A DNA stretch of 64,000 nucleotides, from positions 1-64,000 of the forward strand of contig NC_081337.1 in assembly GCF_022539665.2 (NCBI RefSeq). The letters are read 5' to 3'. Shown piece by piece: positions 15,001-30,100 of the stretch (position 1 is its first letter; the number at the start of each line of letters is the position of its first letter). This DNA comes from Daphnia carinata. Taxonomy: Eukaryota > Arthropoda > Branchiopoda > Diplostraca > Daphniidae. The translations under genes were made by a program, and so were the position numbers. The notes beneath the pieces were generated by a model. It searched no databases and was not told where the DNA came from. It was given only the letters and a program-made list of their open reading frames with translations.

Positions 15001-18000
15001 CTTTTACCAAGCGCAACCTGGTGGTGAGTTTTGATAGAGGTTTTTCGCCAAACGCGATGGTTACCAGTCCAATATCCTTAACTATTTAAATCAAATGTAC
15101 TTGTAATTGTAGTGAACTTTGTTTGTAAAATTCTAATGATTTCATTAAGCACAGTGATTTTCGTATTGAAATCGTAAAAACTAGTAAAATTCGTCAAAAA
15201 CAGGTTGCCGATTCCAAGTTAGTAAGCATAGCCAACTATAGAATGTTCAAAGAACGAACGTTAGTCATCTTTTACCAAGCGCAACCTGGTGGTGAGTTTT
15301 GATAGAGGTTTTTCGCCAAACGCGATGGTTACCAGTCCAATATCCTTAACTATTTAAATCAAATGTACTTGTAATTGTAGTGAACTTTGTTTGTAAAATT
15401 CTAATGATTTCATTAAGCACAGTGATTTTCGCATTGAAATCGTAAAAACTAATAAAATTCGTCAAAAACAGGTTGCACATTCCAAGTTAGTAAGCATAGC
15501 CAACTATAGAATGTTCAAAGAACGAACGTTAGTCATCTTTTACCAAGCGCAACCTGGTGGTGAGTTTTGATAGAGGTTTTTCGCCAAACGCGATGGTTAC
15601 CAGTCCAATATCCTTAACTATTTAAATCAAATGTACTTGTAATTGTAGTGAACTTTGTTTGTAAAATTCTAATGATTTCATTAAGCACAGTGATTTTCGC
15701 ATTGAAATCGTAAAAACTAGTCAAATTCGTCAAAAACAGGTTGCAGATTCCAAGTTAGTAAGCATAGCCAACTATAGAATGTTCAAAGAACGAACGTTAG
15801 TCATCTTTTACCAAGCGCAACCTGGTGGTGAGTTTTGATAGAGGTTTTTCGCCAAACGCGATGGTTACCAGTCCAATATCCTTAACTATTTAAATCAAAT
15901 GTACTTGTAATTGTAGTGAACTTTGTTTGTAAAATTCTAATGATTTCATTAAGCACAGTGATTTTCGCATTGAAATCGTAAAAACTAGTAAAATTCGTCA
16001 AAAACAGGTTGCAGATTCCAAGTTAGTAAGCATAGCCAACTATAGAATGTTCAAAGAACGAACGTTAGTCATCTTTTACCAAGCGCAACCTGGTGGTGAG
16101 TTTTGATAGAGGTTTTTCGCCAAACGCGATGGTTACCAGTCCAATATCCTTAACTATTTAAATCAAATGTACTTGTAATTGTAGTGAACTTTGTTTGTAA
16201 AATTCTAATGATTTCATTAAGCACAGTGATTTTCGCATTGAAATCGTAAAAATTAATAAAAATTCGTCAAAAACAGGTTGCACATTCCAAGTTAGTAAGC
16301 ATAGCCAACTATAGAATGTTCAAAGAACGAACGTTAGTCATCTTTTACCAAGCGCAACCTGGTGGTGAGTTTTGATAGAGGTTTTTCGCCAAACGCGATG
16401 GTTACCAGTCCAATATCCTTAACTATTTAAATCAAATGTACTTGTAATTGTAGTGAACTTTGTTTGTAAAATTCTAATGATTTCATTAAGCACAGTGATT
16501 TTCGCATTGAAATCGTAAAAATTAATAAAAATTCGTCAAAAACAGGTTGCACATTCCAAATTAGTAAGCATAGCCAACTATAGAATGTTCAAAGAACGAA
16601 CGTTAGTCATCTTTTACCAAGCGCAACCTGGTGGTGAGTTTTGATAGAGGTTTTTCGCCAAACGCGATGGTTACCAGTCCAATATCCTTAACTATTTAAA
16701 TCAAATGTACTTGTAATTGTAGTGAACTTTGTTTGTAAAATTCTAATGATTTCATTAAGCACAGTGATTTTCGCATTGAAATCGTAAAAACTAGTCAAAT
16801 TCGTCAAAAACAGGTTGCAGATTCCAAGTTAGTAAGCATAGCCAACTATAGAATGTTCAAAGAACGAACGTTAGTCATCTTTTACCAAGCGCAACCTGGT
16901 GGTGAGTTTTGATAGAGGTTTTTCGCCAAACGCGATGGTTACCAGTCCAATATCCTTAACTATTTAAATCAAATGTACTTGTAATTGTAGTGAACTTTGT
17001 TTGTAAAATTCTAATGATTTCATTAAGCACAGTGATTTTCGCATTGAAATCGTAAAAATTAATAAAATTCGTCAAAAACAGGTTGCACATTCCAAGTTAG
17101 TAAGCATAGCCAACTATAGAATGTTCAAAGAACGAACGTTAGTCATCTTTTACCAAGCGCAACCTGGTGGTGAGTTTTGATAGAGGTTTTTCGCCAAACG
17201 CGATGGTTACCAGTCCAATATCCTTAACTATTTAAATCAAATGTACTTGTAATTGTAGTGAACTTTGTTTGTAAAATTCTAATGATTTCATTAAGCACAG
17301 TGATTTTCGCATTGAAATCGTAAAAACTAGTAAAATTCGTCAAAAACAGGTTGCAGATTCCAAGTTAGTAAGCATAGCCAACTATAGAATGTTCAAAGAA
17401 CGAACGTTAGTCATCTTTTACCAAGCGCAACCTGGTGGTGAGTTTTGATAGAGGTTTTTCGCCAAACGCGATGGTTACCAGTCCAATATCCTTAACTATT
17501 TAAATCAAATGTACTTGTAATTGTAGTGAACTTTGTTTGTAAAATTCTAATGATTTCATTAAGCACAGTGATTTTCGCATTGAAATCGTAAAAATTAATA
17601 AAAATTCGTCAAAAACAGGTTGCACATTCCAAGTTAGTAAGCATAGCCAACTATAGAATGTTCAAAGAACGAACGTTAGTCATCTTTTACCAAGCGCAAC
17701 CTGGTGGTGAGTTTTGATAGAGGTTTTTCGCCAAACGCGATGGTTACCAGTCCAATATCCTTAACTATTTAAATCAAATGTACTTGTAATTGTAGTGAAC
17801 TTTGTTTGTAAAATTCTAATGATTTCATTAAGCACAGTGATTTTCGCATTGAAATCGTAAAAACTAGTAAAATTCGTCAAAAACAGGTTGCAGATTCCAA
17901 GTTAGTAAGCATAGCCAACTATAGAATGTTCAAAGAACGAACGTTAGTCATCTTTTACCAAGCGCAACCTGGTGGTGAGTTTTGATAGAGGTTTTTCGCC

Positions 18001-21000
18001 AAACGCGATGGTTACCAGTCCAATATCCTTAACTATTTAAATCAAATGTACTTGTAATTGTAGTGAACTTTGTTTGTAAAATTCTAATGATTTCATTAAG
18101 CACAGTGATTTTCGCATTGAAATCGTAAAAACTAGTAAAATTCGTCAAAAACAGGTTGCAGATTCCAAGTTAGTAAGCATAGCCAACTATAGAATGTTCA
18201 AAGAACGAACGTTAGTCATCTTTTACCAAGCGCAACCTGGTGGTGAGTTTTGATAGAGGTTTTTCGCCAAACGCGATGGTTACCAGTCCAATATCCTTAA
18301 CTATTTAAATCAAATGTACTTGTAATTGTAGTGAACTTTGTTTGTAAAATTCTAATGATTTCATTAAGCACAGTGATTTTCGCATTGAAATCGTAAAAAT
18401 TAATAAAATTCGTCAAAAACAGGTTGCCGATTCCAAGTTAGTAAGCATAGCCAACTATAGAATGTTCAAAGAACGAACGTTAGTCATCTTTTACCAAGCG
18501 CAACCTGGTGGTGAGTTTTGATAGAGGTTTTTCGCCAAACGCGATGGTTACCAGTCCAATATCCTTAACTATTTAAATCAAATGTACTTGTAATTGTAGT
18601 GAACTTTGTTTGTAAAATTCTAATGATTTCATTAAGCACAGTGATTTTCGCATTGAAATCGTAAAAATTAATAAAATTCGTCAAAAACAGGTTGCACATT
18701 CCAAGTTAGTAAGCATAGCCAACTATAGAATGTTCAAAGAACGAACGTTAGTCATCTTTTACCAAGCGCAACCTGGTGGTGAGTTTTGATAGAGGTTTTT
18801 CGCCAAACGCGATGGTTACCAGTCCAATATCCTTAACTATTTAAATCAAATGTACTTGTAATTGTAGTGAACTTTGTTTGTAAAATTCTAATGATTTCAT
18901 TAAGCACAGTGATTTTCGCATTGAAATCGTAAAAACTAGTAAAATTCGTCAAAAACAGGTTGCAGATTCCGAGTTAGTAAGCATAGCCAACTATAGAATG
19001 TTCAAAGAACGAACGTTAGTCATCTTTTACCAAGCGCAACCTGGTGGTGAGTTTTGATAGAGGTTTTCGCCAAACGCGATGGTTACCAGTCCAATATCCT
19101 TAACTATTTAAATCAAATGTACTTGTAATTGTAGTGAACTTTGTAAAATTCTAATGATTTCATTAAGCACAGTGATTTTCGCATTGAAATCGTAAAAACT
19201 AGTAAAATTCGTCAAAAACAGGTTGCAGATTCCGAGTTAGTAAGCATAGCCAACTATAGAATGTTCCAAGAACGAACGTTAGTCATCTTTTACCAAGCGC
19301 AACCTGGTGGTGAGTTTTGATAGAGGTTTTTCGCCAAACGCGATGGTTACCAGTCCAATATCCTTAACTATTTAAATCAAATGTACTTGTAATTGTAGTG
19401 AACTTTGTTTGTAAAATTCTAATGATTTCATTAAGCACAGTGATTTTCGCATTGAAATCGTAAGAACTAGTAAAATTCGTCAAAAACAGGTTGCAGATTC
19501 CGAGTTAGTAAGCATAGCCAACTATAGAATGTTCCAAGAACGAACGTTAGTCATCTTTTACCAAGCGCAACCTGGTGGTGAGTTTTGATAGAGGTTTTTC
19601 GCCAAACGCGATGGTTACCAGTCCAATATCCTTAACTATTTAAATCAAATGTACTTGTAATTGTAGTGAACTTTGTTTGTAAAATTCTAATGATTTCATT
19701 AAGCACAGTGATTTTCGCATTGAAATCGTAAAAACTAGTAAAATTCGTCAAAACAGGTTGCAGATTCCGAGTTAGTAAGCATAGCCAACTATAGAATGTT
19801 CAAAGAACGAACGTTAGTCATCTTTTACCAAGCGCAACCTGGTGGTGAGTTTTGATAGAGGTTTTTCGCCAAACGCGATGGTTACCAGTCCAATATCCTT
19901 AACTATTTAAATCAAATGTACTTGTAATTGTAGTGAACTTTGTTTGTAAAATTCTAATGATTTCATTCAGCACAGTGATTTTCGCATTGAAATCGTAAAA
20001 ACTAGCACACTTGGTCAAAAACAGGTTGCAGATTCCAAAAAGCGCAACCTGGTGGTGAGTTTTGATAGAGGTTTTTCGCCAAACGTGATGGTTACCAGTC
20101 CAATATCCTTAACTATTTAAATCAAATGTACTTGTAATTGTAGTGAACTTTGTTTGTAAAATTCTAATGATTTCATTAAACACAGTGATTTTCGCATTGA
20201 AATCGTAAAAATTAATAAAAATTCGTCAAAAACAGGTTGCAGATTCCAAGTTAGTAAGCTCAGGGCCAACTATAGAATGTTCAAAGAACGAACGTTAGTC
20301 ATCTTTTACCAAGCGCAACCTGGTGGTGAGTTTTGATAGAGGTTTTTCGCCAAACGCGATGGTTACCAGTCCAATATCCTTAACTATTTAAATCAAATGT
20401 ACTTGAAATTGTAGTGAACTTTGTTTGTAAAATTCTAATGATTTCATTAAGAACAGTGATTTTCGCATTGAAATCGTAAAAACTAGTAAAATTCTTCAAA
20501 AACAGGTTGCACATTCCAAGTTAGTAAGCATAGCTAACTATAGAATGTTCAAAGAACGAACGTTAGTCATCTTTTACCAAGCGCAACCTGGTGGTGAGTT
20601 TTGATAGAGGTTTTTCGCCAAACGCGATGGTTACCAGTCCAATATCCTTAACTATTTAAATCAAATGTACTTGTAATTGTAGTGAACTTTGTTTGTAAAA
20701 TTCTAATGATTTCATTAAGCACAGTGATTTTCGCATTGAAATCGTAAAAATTAATAAAATTCGTCAAAAACAGGTTGCAGATTCCGAGTTAGTAAGCATA
20801 GCCAACTATAGAATGTTCAAAGAACGAACGTTAGTCATCTTTTACCAAGCGCAACCTGGTGGTGAGTTTTGATAGAGGTTTTTCGCCAAACGCGATGGTT
20901 ACCAGTCCAATATCCTTAACTATTTAAATCAAATGTACTTGTAATTGTAGTGAACTTTGTTTGTAAAATTCTAATGATTTCATTAAGCACAGTGATTTTC

Positions 21001-21042
21001 GCATTGAAATCGTAAAAATTAATAAAATTCGTCAAAAACAGG
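1..21042 (+). repeat. 268-bp satellite array 1 (about 78.5 monomers)
   Basis: Head-to-tail tandem array. The phrase GTTTTGATAGAGG recurs at 1, 269, 537 and onward, which gives a 268-bp period. Monomers are nearly identical. The commonest variants lie in one part of the unit: GCAGATTCC, GCCGATTCC or GCACATTCC, and ACTAGTAAAATTCG or ATTAATAAAATTCG. Stop codons occur in all frames, so it is non-coding. The order of variant monomers in about the first 3.5 kb is repeated from about 4021. Rearranged units lie near 12061-12110 and 19990-20050, and variants become more frequent towards the N gap. The family is unnamed here. A centromeric or pericentromeric role is inference from length and homogeneity. 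Confidence 0.97.
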
Positions 21043-21142
21043 NNNNNNNNNNNNNNNNNNNNNNNNNNNNNNNNNNNNNNNNNNNNNNNNNNNNNNNNNN
21101 NNNNNNNNNNNNNNNNNNNNNNNNNNNNNNNNNNNNNNNNNN
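21043..21142. other. Assembly gap, 100 N
   Basis: Exactly 100 N, the usual placeholder for a gap of unknown size. Satellite orientation flips from plus to minus across it, so the flip may come from scaffolding and is not proven biology. Confidence 0.99.
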
Positions 21143-24100
21143 GTTTGGCAAGGAACCGCTATCAAAACTCACCACCAGGTGGCGTTTGGTAAAACATGAC
21201 TAACCTTGGTTCTTCGAACATTCGATATTTGGCTATGCTTACTAACTTGGAATGTGCAACCTGTTTTTGACGAATTTTATTAATTTTTACGATTTCAATG
21301 CGAAAATCACTGTGCTTAATGAAATCATTAGAATTTTACAAACAAAGTTCACTACAATTACAAGTACATTTGATTTAAATAGTTAAGGATATTGGACTGG
21401 TAACCATCGCGTTTGGCGAAAAACCTCTATCAAAACTCACCACCAGGTTGCGCTTGGTAAAAGATGACTAACGTTCGTTCTTTGAACATTCTATAGTTGG
21501 CTATGCTTACTAACTCGGAATCTCCAACCAATTTTTGACGAATTTTACTAGTTTTTACGATTTCAATGCGAAAATCACTGTGCTTAATGAAATCATTAGA
21601 ATTTTACAAACAAAGTTCACTACAATTACAAGTACATTTGATTTAAATAGTTAAGGATATTGTACTGGTAACCATCGCGTTTGGCAAGGAACCGCTATCA
21701 AAACTCACCACCAGGTGGCGTTTGGTAAAACATGACTAACCTTGGTTCTTCGAACATTCGATATTTGGCTATGCTTACTAACTTGGAATGTGCAACCTGT
21801 TTTTGACGAATTTTATTAATTTTTACGATTTCAATGCGAAAATCACTGTGCTTAATGAAATCATTAGAATTTTACAAACAAAGTTCACTACAATTACAAG
21901 TACATTTGATTTAAATAGTTAAGGATATTGGACTGGTAACCATCGCGTTTGGCGAAAAACCTCTATCAAAACTCACCACCAGGTTGCGCTTGGTAAAAGA
22001 TGACTAACGTTCGTTCTTTGAACATTCTATAGTTGGCTATGCTTACTAACTTGGAATCTGCAACCTGTTTTTGACGAATTTTACTAATTTTTACGATTTC
22101 AATGCGAAAATCACTGTGCTTAATGAAATCATTAGAATTTTACAAACAAAGTTCACTACAATTACAAGTACATTTGATTTAAATAGTTAAGGATATTGGA
22201 CTGGTAACCATCGCGTTTGGCGAAAAACCTCTATCAAAACTCACCACCAGGTTGCGCTTGGTAAAAGATGACTAACGTTCGTTCTTTGAACATTCTATAG
22301 TTGGCTATGCTTACTAACTTGGAATGTGCAACCTGTTTTTGACGAATTTTATTAATTTTTACGATTTCAATGCGAAAATCACTGTGCTTAATGAAATCAT
22401 TAGAATTTTACAAACAAAGTTCACTACAATTACAAGTACATTTGATTTAAATAGTTAAGAATATTGGACTGGTAACCATCGCGTTTGGCAAGGAACCGCT
22501 ATCAAAACTCACCACCAGGTGGCGTTTGGTAAAACATGACTAACCTTGGTTCTTCGAACATTCGATATTTGGCTATGCTTACTAACTTGGAATGTGCAAC
22601 CTGTTTTTGACGAATTTTATTAATTTTTACGATTTCAATGCGAAAATCACTGTGCTTAATGAAATCATTAGAATTTTACAAACAAAGTTCACTACAATTA
22701 CAAGTACATTTGATTTAAATAGTTAAGGATATTGGACTGGTAACCATCGCGTTTGGCGAAAAACCTCTATCAAAACTCACCACCAGGTTGCGCTTGGTAA
22801 AAGATGACTAACGTTCGTTCTTTGAACATTCTATAGTTGGCTATGCTTACTAACTTGGAATCTCCAACCAATTTTTGACGAATTTTACTAGTTTTTACGA
22901 TTTCAATGCGAAAATCACTGTGCTTAATGAAATCATTAGAATTTTACAAACAAAGTTCACTACAATTACAAGTACATTTGATTTAAATAGTTAAGGATAT
23001 TGTACTGGTAACCATCGCGTTTGGCAAGGAACCGCTATCAAAACTCACCACCAGGTGGCGTTTGGTAAAACATGACTAACCTTGGTTCTTCGAACATTCG
23101 ATATTTGGCTATGCTTACTAACTTGGAATGTGCAACCTGTTTTTGACGAATTTTATTAATTTTTACGATTTCAATGCGAAAATCACTGTGCTTAATGAAA
23201 TCATTAGAATTTTACAAACAAAGTTCACTACAATTACAAGTACATTTGATTTAAATAGTTAAGGATATTGGACTGGTAACCATCGCGTTTGGCGAAAAAC
23301 CTCTATCAAAACTCACCACCAGGTTGCGCTTGGTAAAAGATGACTAACGTTCGTTCTTTGAACATTCTATAGTTGGCTATGCTTACTAACTCGGAATCTG
23401 CAACCAATTTTTGACGAATTTTACTAGTTTTTACGATTTCAATGCGAAAATCACTGTGCTTAATGAAATCATTAGAATTTTACAAACAAAGTTCACTACA
23501 ATTACAAGTACATTTGATTTAAATAGTTAAGGATATTGTACTGGTAACCATCGCGTTTGGCAAGGAACCGCTATCAAAACTCACCACCAGGTGGCGTTTG
23601 GTAAAACATGACTAACCTTGGTTCTTCGAACATTCGATATTTGGCTATGCTTACTAACTTGGAATGTGCAACCTGTTTTTGACGAATTTTATTAATTTTT
23701 ACGATTTCAATGCGAAAATCACTGTGCTTAATGAAATCATTAGAATTTTACAAACAAAGTTCACTACAATTACAAGTACATTTGATTTAAATAGTTAAGG
23801 ATATTGGACTGGTAACCATCGCGTTTGGCGAAAAACCTCTATCAAAACTCACCACCAGGTTGCGCTTGGTAAAAGATGACTAACGTTCGTTCTTTGAACA
23901 TTCTATAGTTGGCTATGCTTACTAACTCGGAATCTCCAACCAATTTTTGACGAATTTTACTAGTTTTTACGATTTCAATGCGAAAATCACTGTGCTTAAT
24001 GAAATCATTAGAATTTTACAAACAAAGTTCACTACAATTACAAGTACATTTGATTTAAATAGTTAAGGATATTGTACTGGTAACCATCGCGTTTGGCAAG

Positions 24101-27100
24101 GAACCGCTATCAAAACTCACCACCAGGTGGCGTTTGGTAAAACATGACTAACCTTGGTTCTTCGAACATTCGATATTTGGCTATGCTTACTAACTTGGAA
24201 TGTGCAACCTGTTTTTGACGAATTTTATTAATTTTTACGATTTCAATGCGAAAATCACTGTGCTTAATGAAATCATTAGAATTTTACAAACAAAGTTCAC
24301 TACAATTACAAGTACATTTGATTTAAATAGTTAAGGATATTGGACTGGTAACCATCGCGTTTGGCGAAAAACCTCTATCAAAACTCACCACCAGGTTGCG
24401 CTTGGTAAAAGATGACTAACGTTCGTTCTTTGAACATTCTATAGTTGGCTATGCTTACTAACTCGGAATCTGCAACCAATTTTTGACGAATTTTACTAGT
24501 TTTTACGATTTCAATGCGAAAATCACTGTGCTTAATGAAATCATTAGAATTTTACAAACAAAGTTCACTACAATTACAAGTACATTTGATTTAAATAGTT
24601 AAGGATATTGTACTGGTAACCATCGCGTTTGGCAAGGAACCGCTATCAAAACTCACCACCAGGTGGCGTTTGGTAAAACATGACTAACCTTGGTTCTTCG
24701 AACATTCGATATTTGGCTATGCTTACTAACTTGGAATGTGCAACCTGTTTTTGACGAATTTTATTAATTTTTACGATTTCAATGCGAAAATCACTGTGCT
24801 TAATGAAATCATTAGAATTTTACAAACAAAGTTCACTACAATTACAAGTACATTTGATTTAAATAGTTAAGGATATTGGACTGGTAACCATCGCGTTTGG
24901 CGAAAAACCTCTATCAAAACTCACCACCAGGTTGCGCTTGGTAAAAGATGACTAACGTTCGTTCTTTGAACATTCTATAGTTGGCTATGCTTACTAACTT
25001 GGAATCTGCAACCTGTTTTTGACGAATTTTATTAGTTTTTACGATTTCAATGCGAAAATCACTGTGCTTAATGAAATCATTAGAATTTTACAAACAAAGT
25101 TCACTACAATTACAAGTACATTTGATTTAAATAGTTAAGGATATTGTACTGGTAACCATCGCGTTTGGCAAGGAACCGCTATCAAAACTCACCACCAGGT
25201 GGCGTTTGGTAAAACATGACTAACCTTGGTTCTTCGAACATTCGATATTTGGCTATGCTTACTAACTTGGAATGTGCAACCTGTTTTTGACGAATTTTAT
25301 TAATTTTTACGATTTCAATGCGAAAATCACTGTGCTTAATGAAATCATTAGAATTTTACAAACAAAGTTCACTACAATTACAAGTACATTTGATTTAAAT
25401 AGTTAAGGATATTGGACTGGTAACCATCGCGTTTGGCGAAAAACCTCTATCAAAACTCACCACCAGGTTGCGCTTGGTAAAAGATGACTAACGTTCGTTC
25501 TTTGAACATTCTATAGTTGGCTATGCTTACTAACTTGGAATCTGCAACCTGTTTTTGACGAATTTGACTAGTTTTTACGATTTCAATGCGAAAATCACTG
25601 TGCTTAATGAAATCATTAGAATTTTACAAACAAAGTTCACTACAATTACAAGTACATTTGATTTAAATAGTTAAGGATATTGTACTGGTAACCATCGCGT
25701 TTGGCAAGGAACCGCTATCAAAACTCACCACCAGGTGGCGTTTGGTAAAACATGACTAACCTTGGTTCTTCGAACATTCGATATTTGGCTATGCTTACTA
25801 ACTTGGAATGTGCAACCTGTTTTTGACGAATTTTATTAATTTTTACGATTTCAATGCGAAAATCACTGTGCTTAATGAAATCATTAGAATTTTACAAACA
25901 AAGTTCACTACAATTACAAGTACATTTGATTTAAATAGTTAAGGATATTGGACTGGTAACCATCGCGTTTGGCGAAAAACCTCTATCAAAACTCACCACC
26001 AGGTTGCGCTTGGTAAAAGATGACTAACGTTCGTTCTTTGAACATTCTATAGTTGGCTATGCTTACTAACTTGGAATGTGCAACCTGTTTTTGACGAATT
26101 TTATTAATTTTTACGATTTCAATGCGAAAATCACTGTGCTTAATGAAATCATTAGAATTTTACAAACAAAGTTCACTACAATTACAAGTACATTTGATTT
26201 AAATAGTTAAGGATATTGTACTGGTAACCATCGCGTTTGGCAAGGAACCGCTATCAAAACTCACCACCAGGTGGCGTTTGGTAAAACATGACTAACCTTG
26301 GTTCTTCGAACATTCGATATTTGGCTATGCTTACTAACTTGGAATGTGCAACCTGTTTTTGACGAATTTTATTAATTTTTACGATTTCAATGCGAAAATC
26401 ACTGTGCTTAATGAAATCATTAGAATTTTACAAACAAAGTTCACTACAATTACAAGTACATTTGATTTAAATAGTTAAGGATATTGGACTGGTAACCATC
26501 GCGTTTGGCGAAAAACCTCTATCAAAACTCACCACCAGGTTGCGCTTGGTAAAAGATGACTAACGTTCGTTCTTTGAACATTCTATAGTTGGCTATGCTT
26601 ACTAACTTGGAATGTGCAACCTGTTTTTGACGAATTTTATTAAGTTTTACGATTTCAATGCGAAAATCACTGTGCTTAATGAAATCATTAGAATTTTACA
26701 AACAAAGTTCACTACAATTACAAGTACATTTGATTTAAATAGTTAAGGATATTGTACTGGTAACCATCGCGTTTGGCAAGGAACCGCTATCAAAACTCAC
26801 CACCAGGTGGCGTTTGGTAAAACATGACTAACCTTGGTTCTTCGAACATTCGATATTTGGCTATGCTTACTAACTTGGAATGTGCAACCTGTTTTTGACG
26901 AATTTTATTAATTTTTACGATTTCAATGCGAAAATCACTGTGCTTAATGAAATCATTAGAATTTTACAAACAAAGTTCACTACAATTACAAGTACATTTG
27001 ATTTAAATAGTTAAGGATATTGTACTGGTAACCATCGCGTTTGGCAAGGAACCGCTATCAAAACTCACCACCAGGTGGCGTTTGGTAAAACATGACTAAC

Positions 27101-30100
27101 CTTGGTTCTTCGAACATTCGATATTTGGCTATGCTTACTAACTTGGAATGTGCAACCTGTTTTTGACGAATTTTATTAATTTTTACGATTTCAATGCGAA
27201 AATCACTGTGCTTAATGAAATCATTAGAATTTTACAAACAAAGTTCACTACAATTACAAGTACATTTGATTTAAATAGTTAAGGATATTGGACTGGTAAC
27301 CATCGCGTTTGGCGAAAAACCTCTATCAAAACTCACCACCAGGTTGCGCTTGGTAAAAGATGACTAACGTTCGTTCTTTGAACATTCTATAGTTGGCTAT
27401 GCTTACTAACTCGGAATCTGCAACCTGTTTTTGACGAATTTTACTAGTTTTTACGATTTCAATGCGAAAATCACTGTGCTTAATGAAATCATTAGAATTT
27501 TACAAACAAAGTTCACTACAATTACAAGTACATTTGATTTAAATAGTTAAGGATATTGTACTGGTAACCATCGCGTTTGGCAAGGAACCGCTATCAAAAC
27601 TCACCACCAGGTGGCGTTTGGTAAAACATGACTAACCTTGGTTCTTCGAACATTCGATATTTGGCTATGCTTACTAACTTGGAATGTGCAACCTGTTTTT
27701 GACGAATTTTATTAATTTTTACGATTTCAATGCGAAAATCACTGTGCTTAATGAAATCATTAGAATTTTACAAACAAAGTTCACTACAATTACAAGTACA
27801 TTTGATTTAAATAGTTAAGGATATTGGACTGGTAACCATCGCGTTTGGCGAAAAACCTCTATCAAAACTCACCACCAGGTTGCGCTTGGTAAAAGATGAC
27901 TAACGTTCGTTCTTTGAACATTCTATAGTTGGCTATGCTTACTAACTCGGAATCTGCAACCAATTTTTGACGAATTTTACTAGTTTTTACGATTTCAATG
28001 CGAAAATCACTGTGCTTAATGAAATCATTAGAATTTTACAAACAAAGTTCACTACAATTACAAGTACATTTGATTTAAATAGTTAAGGATATTGTACTGG
28101 TAACCATCGCGTTTGGCAAGGAACCGCTATCAAAACTCACCACCAGGTGGCGTTTGGTAAAACATGACTAACCTTGGTTCTTCGAACATTCGATATTTGG
28201 CTATGCTTACTAACTTGGAATGTGCAACCTGTTTTTGACGAATTTTATTAATTTTTACGATTTCAATGCGAAAATCACTGTGCTTAATGAAATCATTAGA
28301 ATTTTACAAACAAAGTTCACTACAATTACAAGTACATTTGATTTAAATAGTTAAGGATATTGGACTGGTAACCATCGCGTTTGGCGAAAAACCTCTATCA
28401 AAACTCACCACCAGGTTGCGCTTGGTAAAAGATGACTAACGTTCGTTCTTTGAACATTCTATAGTTGGCTATGCTTACTAACTCGGAATCTGCAACCTGT
28501 TTTTGACGAATTTTACTAGTTTTTACGATTTCAATGCGAAAATCACTGTGCTTAATGAAATCATTAGAATTTTACAAACAAAGTTCACTACAATTACAAG
28601 TACATTTGATTTAAATAGTTAAAGATATTGTACTGGTAACCATCGCGTTTGGCAAGGAACCGCTATCAAAACTCACCACCAGGTGGCGTTTGGTAAAACA
28701 TGACTAACCTTGGTTCTTCGAACATTCGATATTTGGCTATGCTTACTAACTTGGAATGTGCAACCTGTTTTTGACGAATTTTATTAATTTTTACGATTTC
28801 AATGCGAAAATCACTGTGCTTAATGAAATCATTAGAATTTTACAAACAAAGTTCACTACAATTACAAGTACATTTGATTTAAATAGTTAAGGATATTGGA
28901 CTGGTAACCATCGCGTTTGGCGAAAAACCTCTATCAAAACTCACCACCAGGTTGCGCTTGGTAAAAGATGACTAACGTTCGTTCTTTGAACATTCTATAG
29001 TTGGCTATGCTTACTAACTCGGAATCTGCAACCTGTTTTTGACGAATTTTACTAGTTTTTACGATTTCAATGCGAAAATCACTGTGCTTAATGAAATCAT
29101 TAGAATTTTACAAACAAAGTTCACTACAATTACAAGTACATTTGATTTAAATAGTTAAGGATATTGTACTGGTAACCATCGCGTTTGGCAAGGAACCGCT
29201 ATCAAAACTCACCACCAGGTGGCGTTTGGTAAAACATGACTAACCTTGGTTCTTCGAACATTCGATATTTGGCTATGCTTACTAACTTGGAATGTGCAAC
29301 CTGTTTTTGACGAATTTTATTAATTTTTACGATTTCAATGCGAAAATCACTGTGCTTAATGAAATCATTAGAATTTTACAAACAAAGTTCACTACAATTA
29401 CAAGTACATTTGATTTAAATAGTTAAGGATATTGGACTGGTAACCATCGCGTTTGGCGAAAAACCTCTATCAAAACTCACCACCAGGTTGCGCTTGGTAA
29501 AAGATGACTAACGTTCGTTCTTTGAACATTCTATAGTTGGCTATGCTTACTAACTCGGAATCTCCAACCAATTTTTGACGAATTTTACTAGTTTTTACGA
29601 TTTCAATGCGAAAATCACTGTGCTTAATGAAATCATTAGAATTTTACAAACAAAGTTCACTACAATTACAAGTACATTTGATTTAAATAGTTAAGGATAT
29701 TGTACTGGTAACCATCGCGTTTGGCAAGGAACCGCTATCAAAACTCACCACCAGGTGGCGTTTGGTAAAACATGACTAACCTTGGTTCTTCGAACATTCG
29801 ATATTTGGCTATGCTTACTAACTTGGAATGTGCAACCTGTTTTTGACGAATTTTATTAATTTTTACGATTTCAATGCGAAAATCACTGTGCTTAATGAAA
29901 TCATTAGAATTTTACAAACAAAGTTCACTACAATTACAAGTACATTTGATTTAAATAGTTAAGGATATTGGACTGGTAACCATCGCGTTTGGCGAAAAAC
30001 CTCTATCAAAACTCACCACCAGGTTGCGCTTGGTAAAAGATGACTAACGTTCGTTCTTTGAACATTCTATAGTTGGCTATGCTTACTAACTCGGAATCTG

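Noticed and set aside
1-21042. CRISPR-like regular repeats
   Set aside because: The whole 268-bp unit repeats with no unique spacers. This is satellite DNA in a eukaryotic setting.
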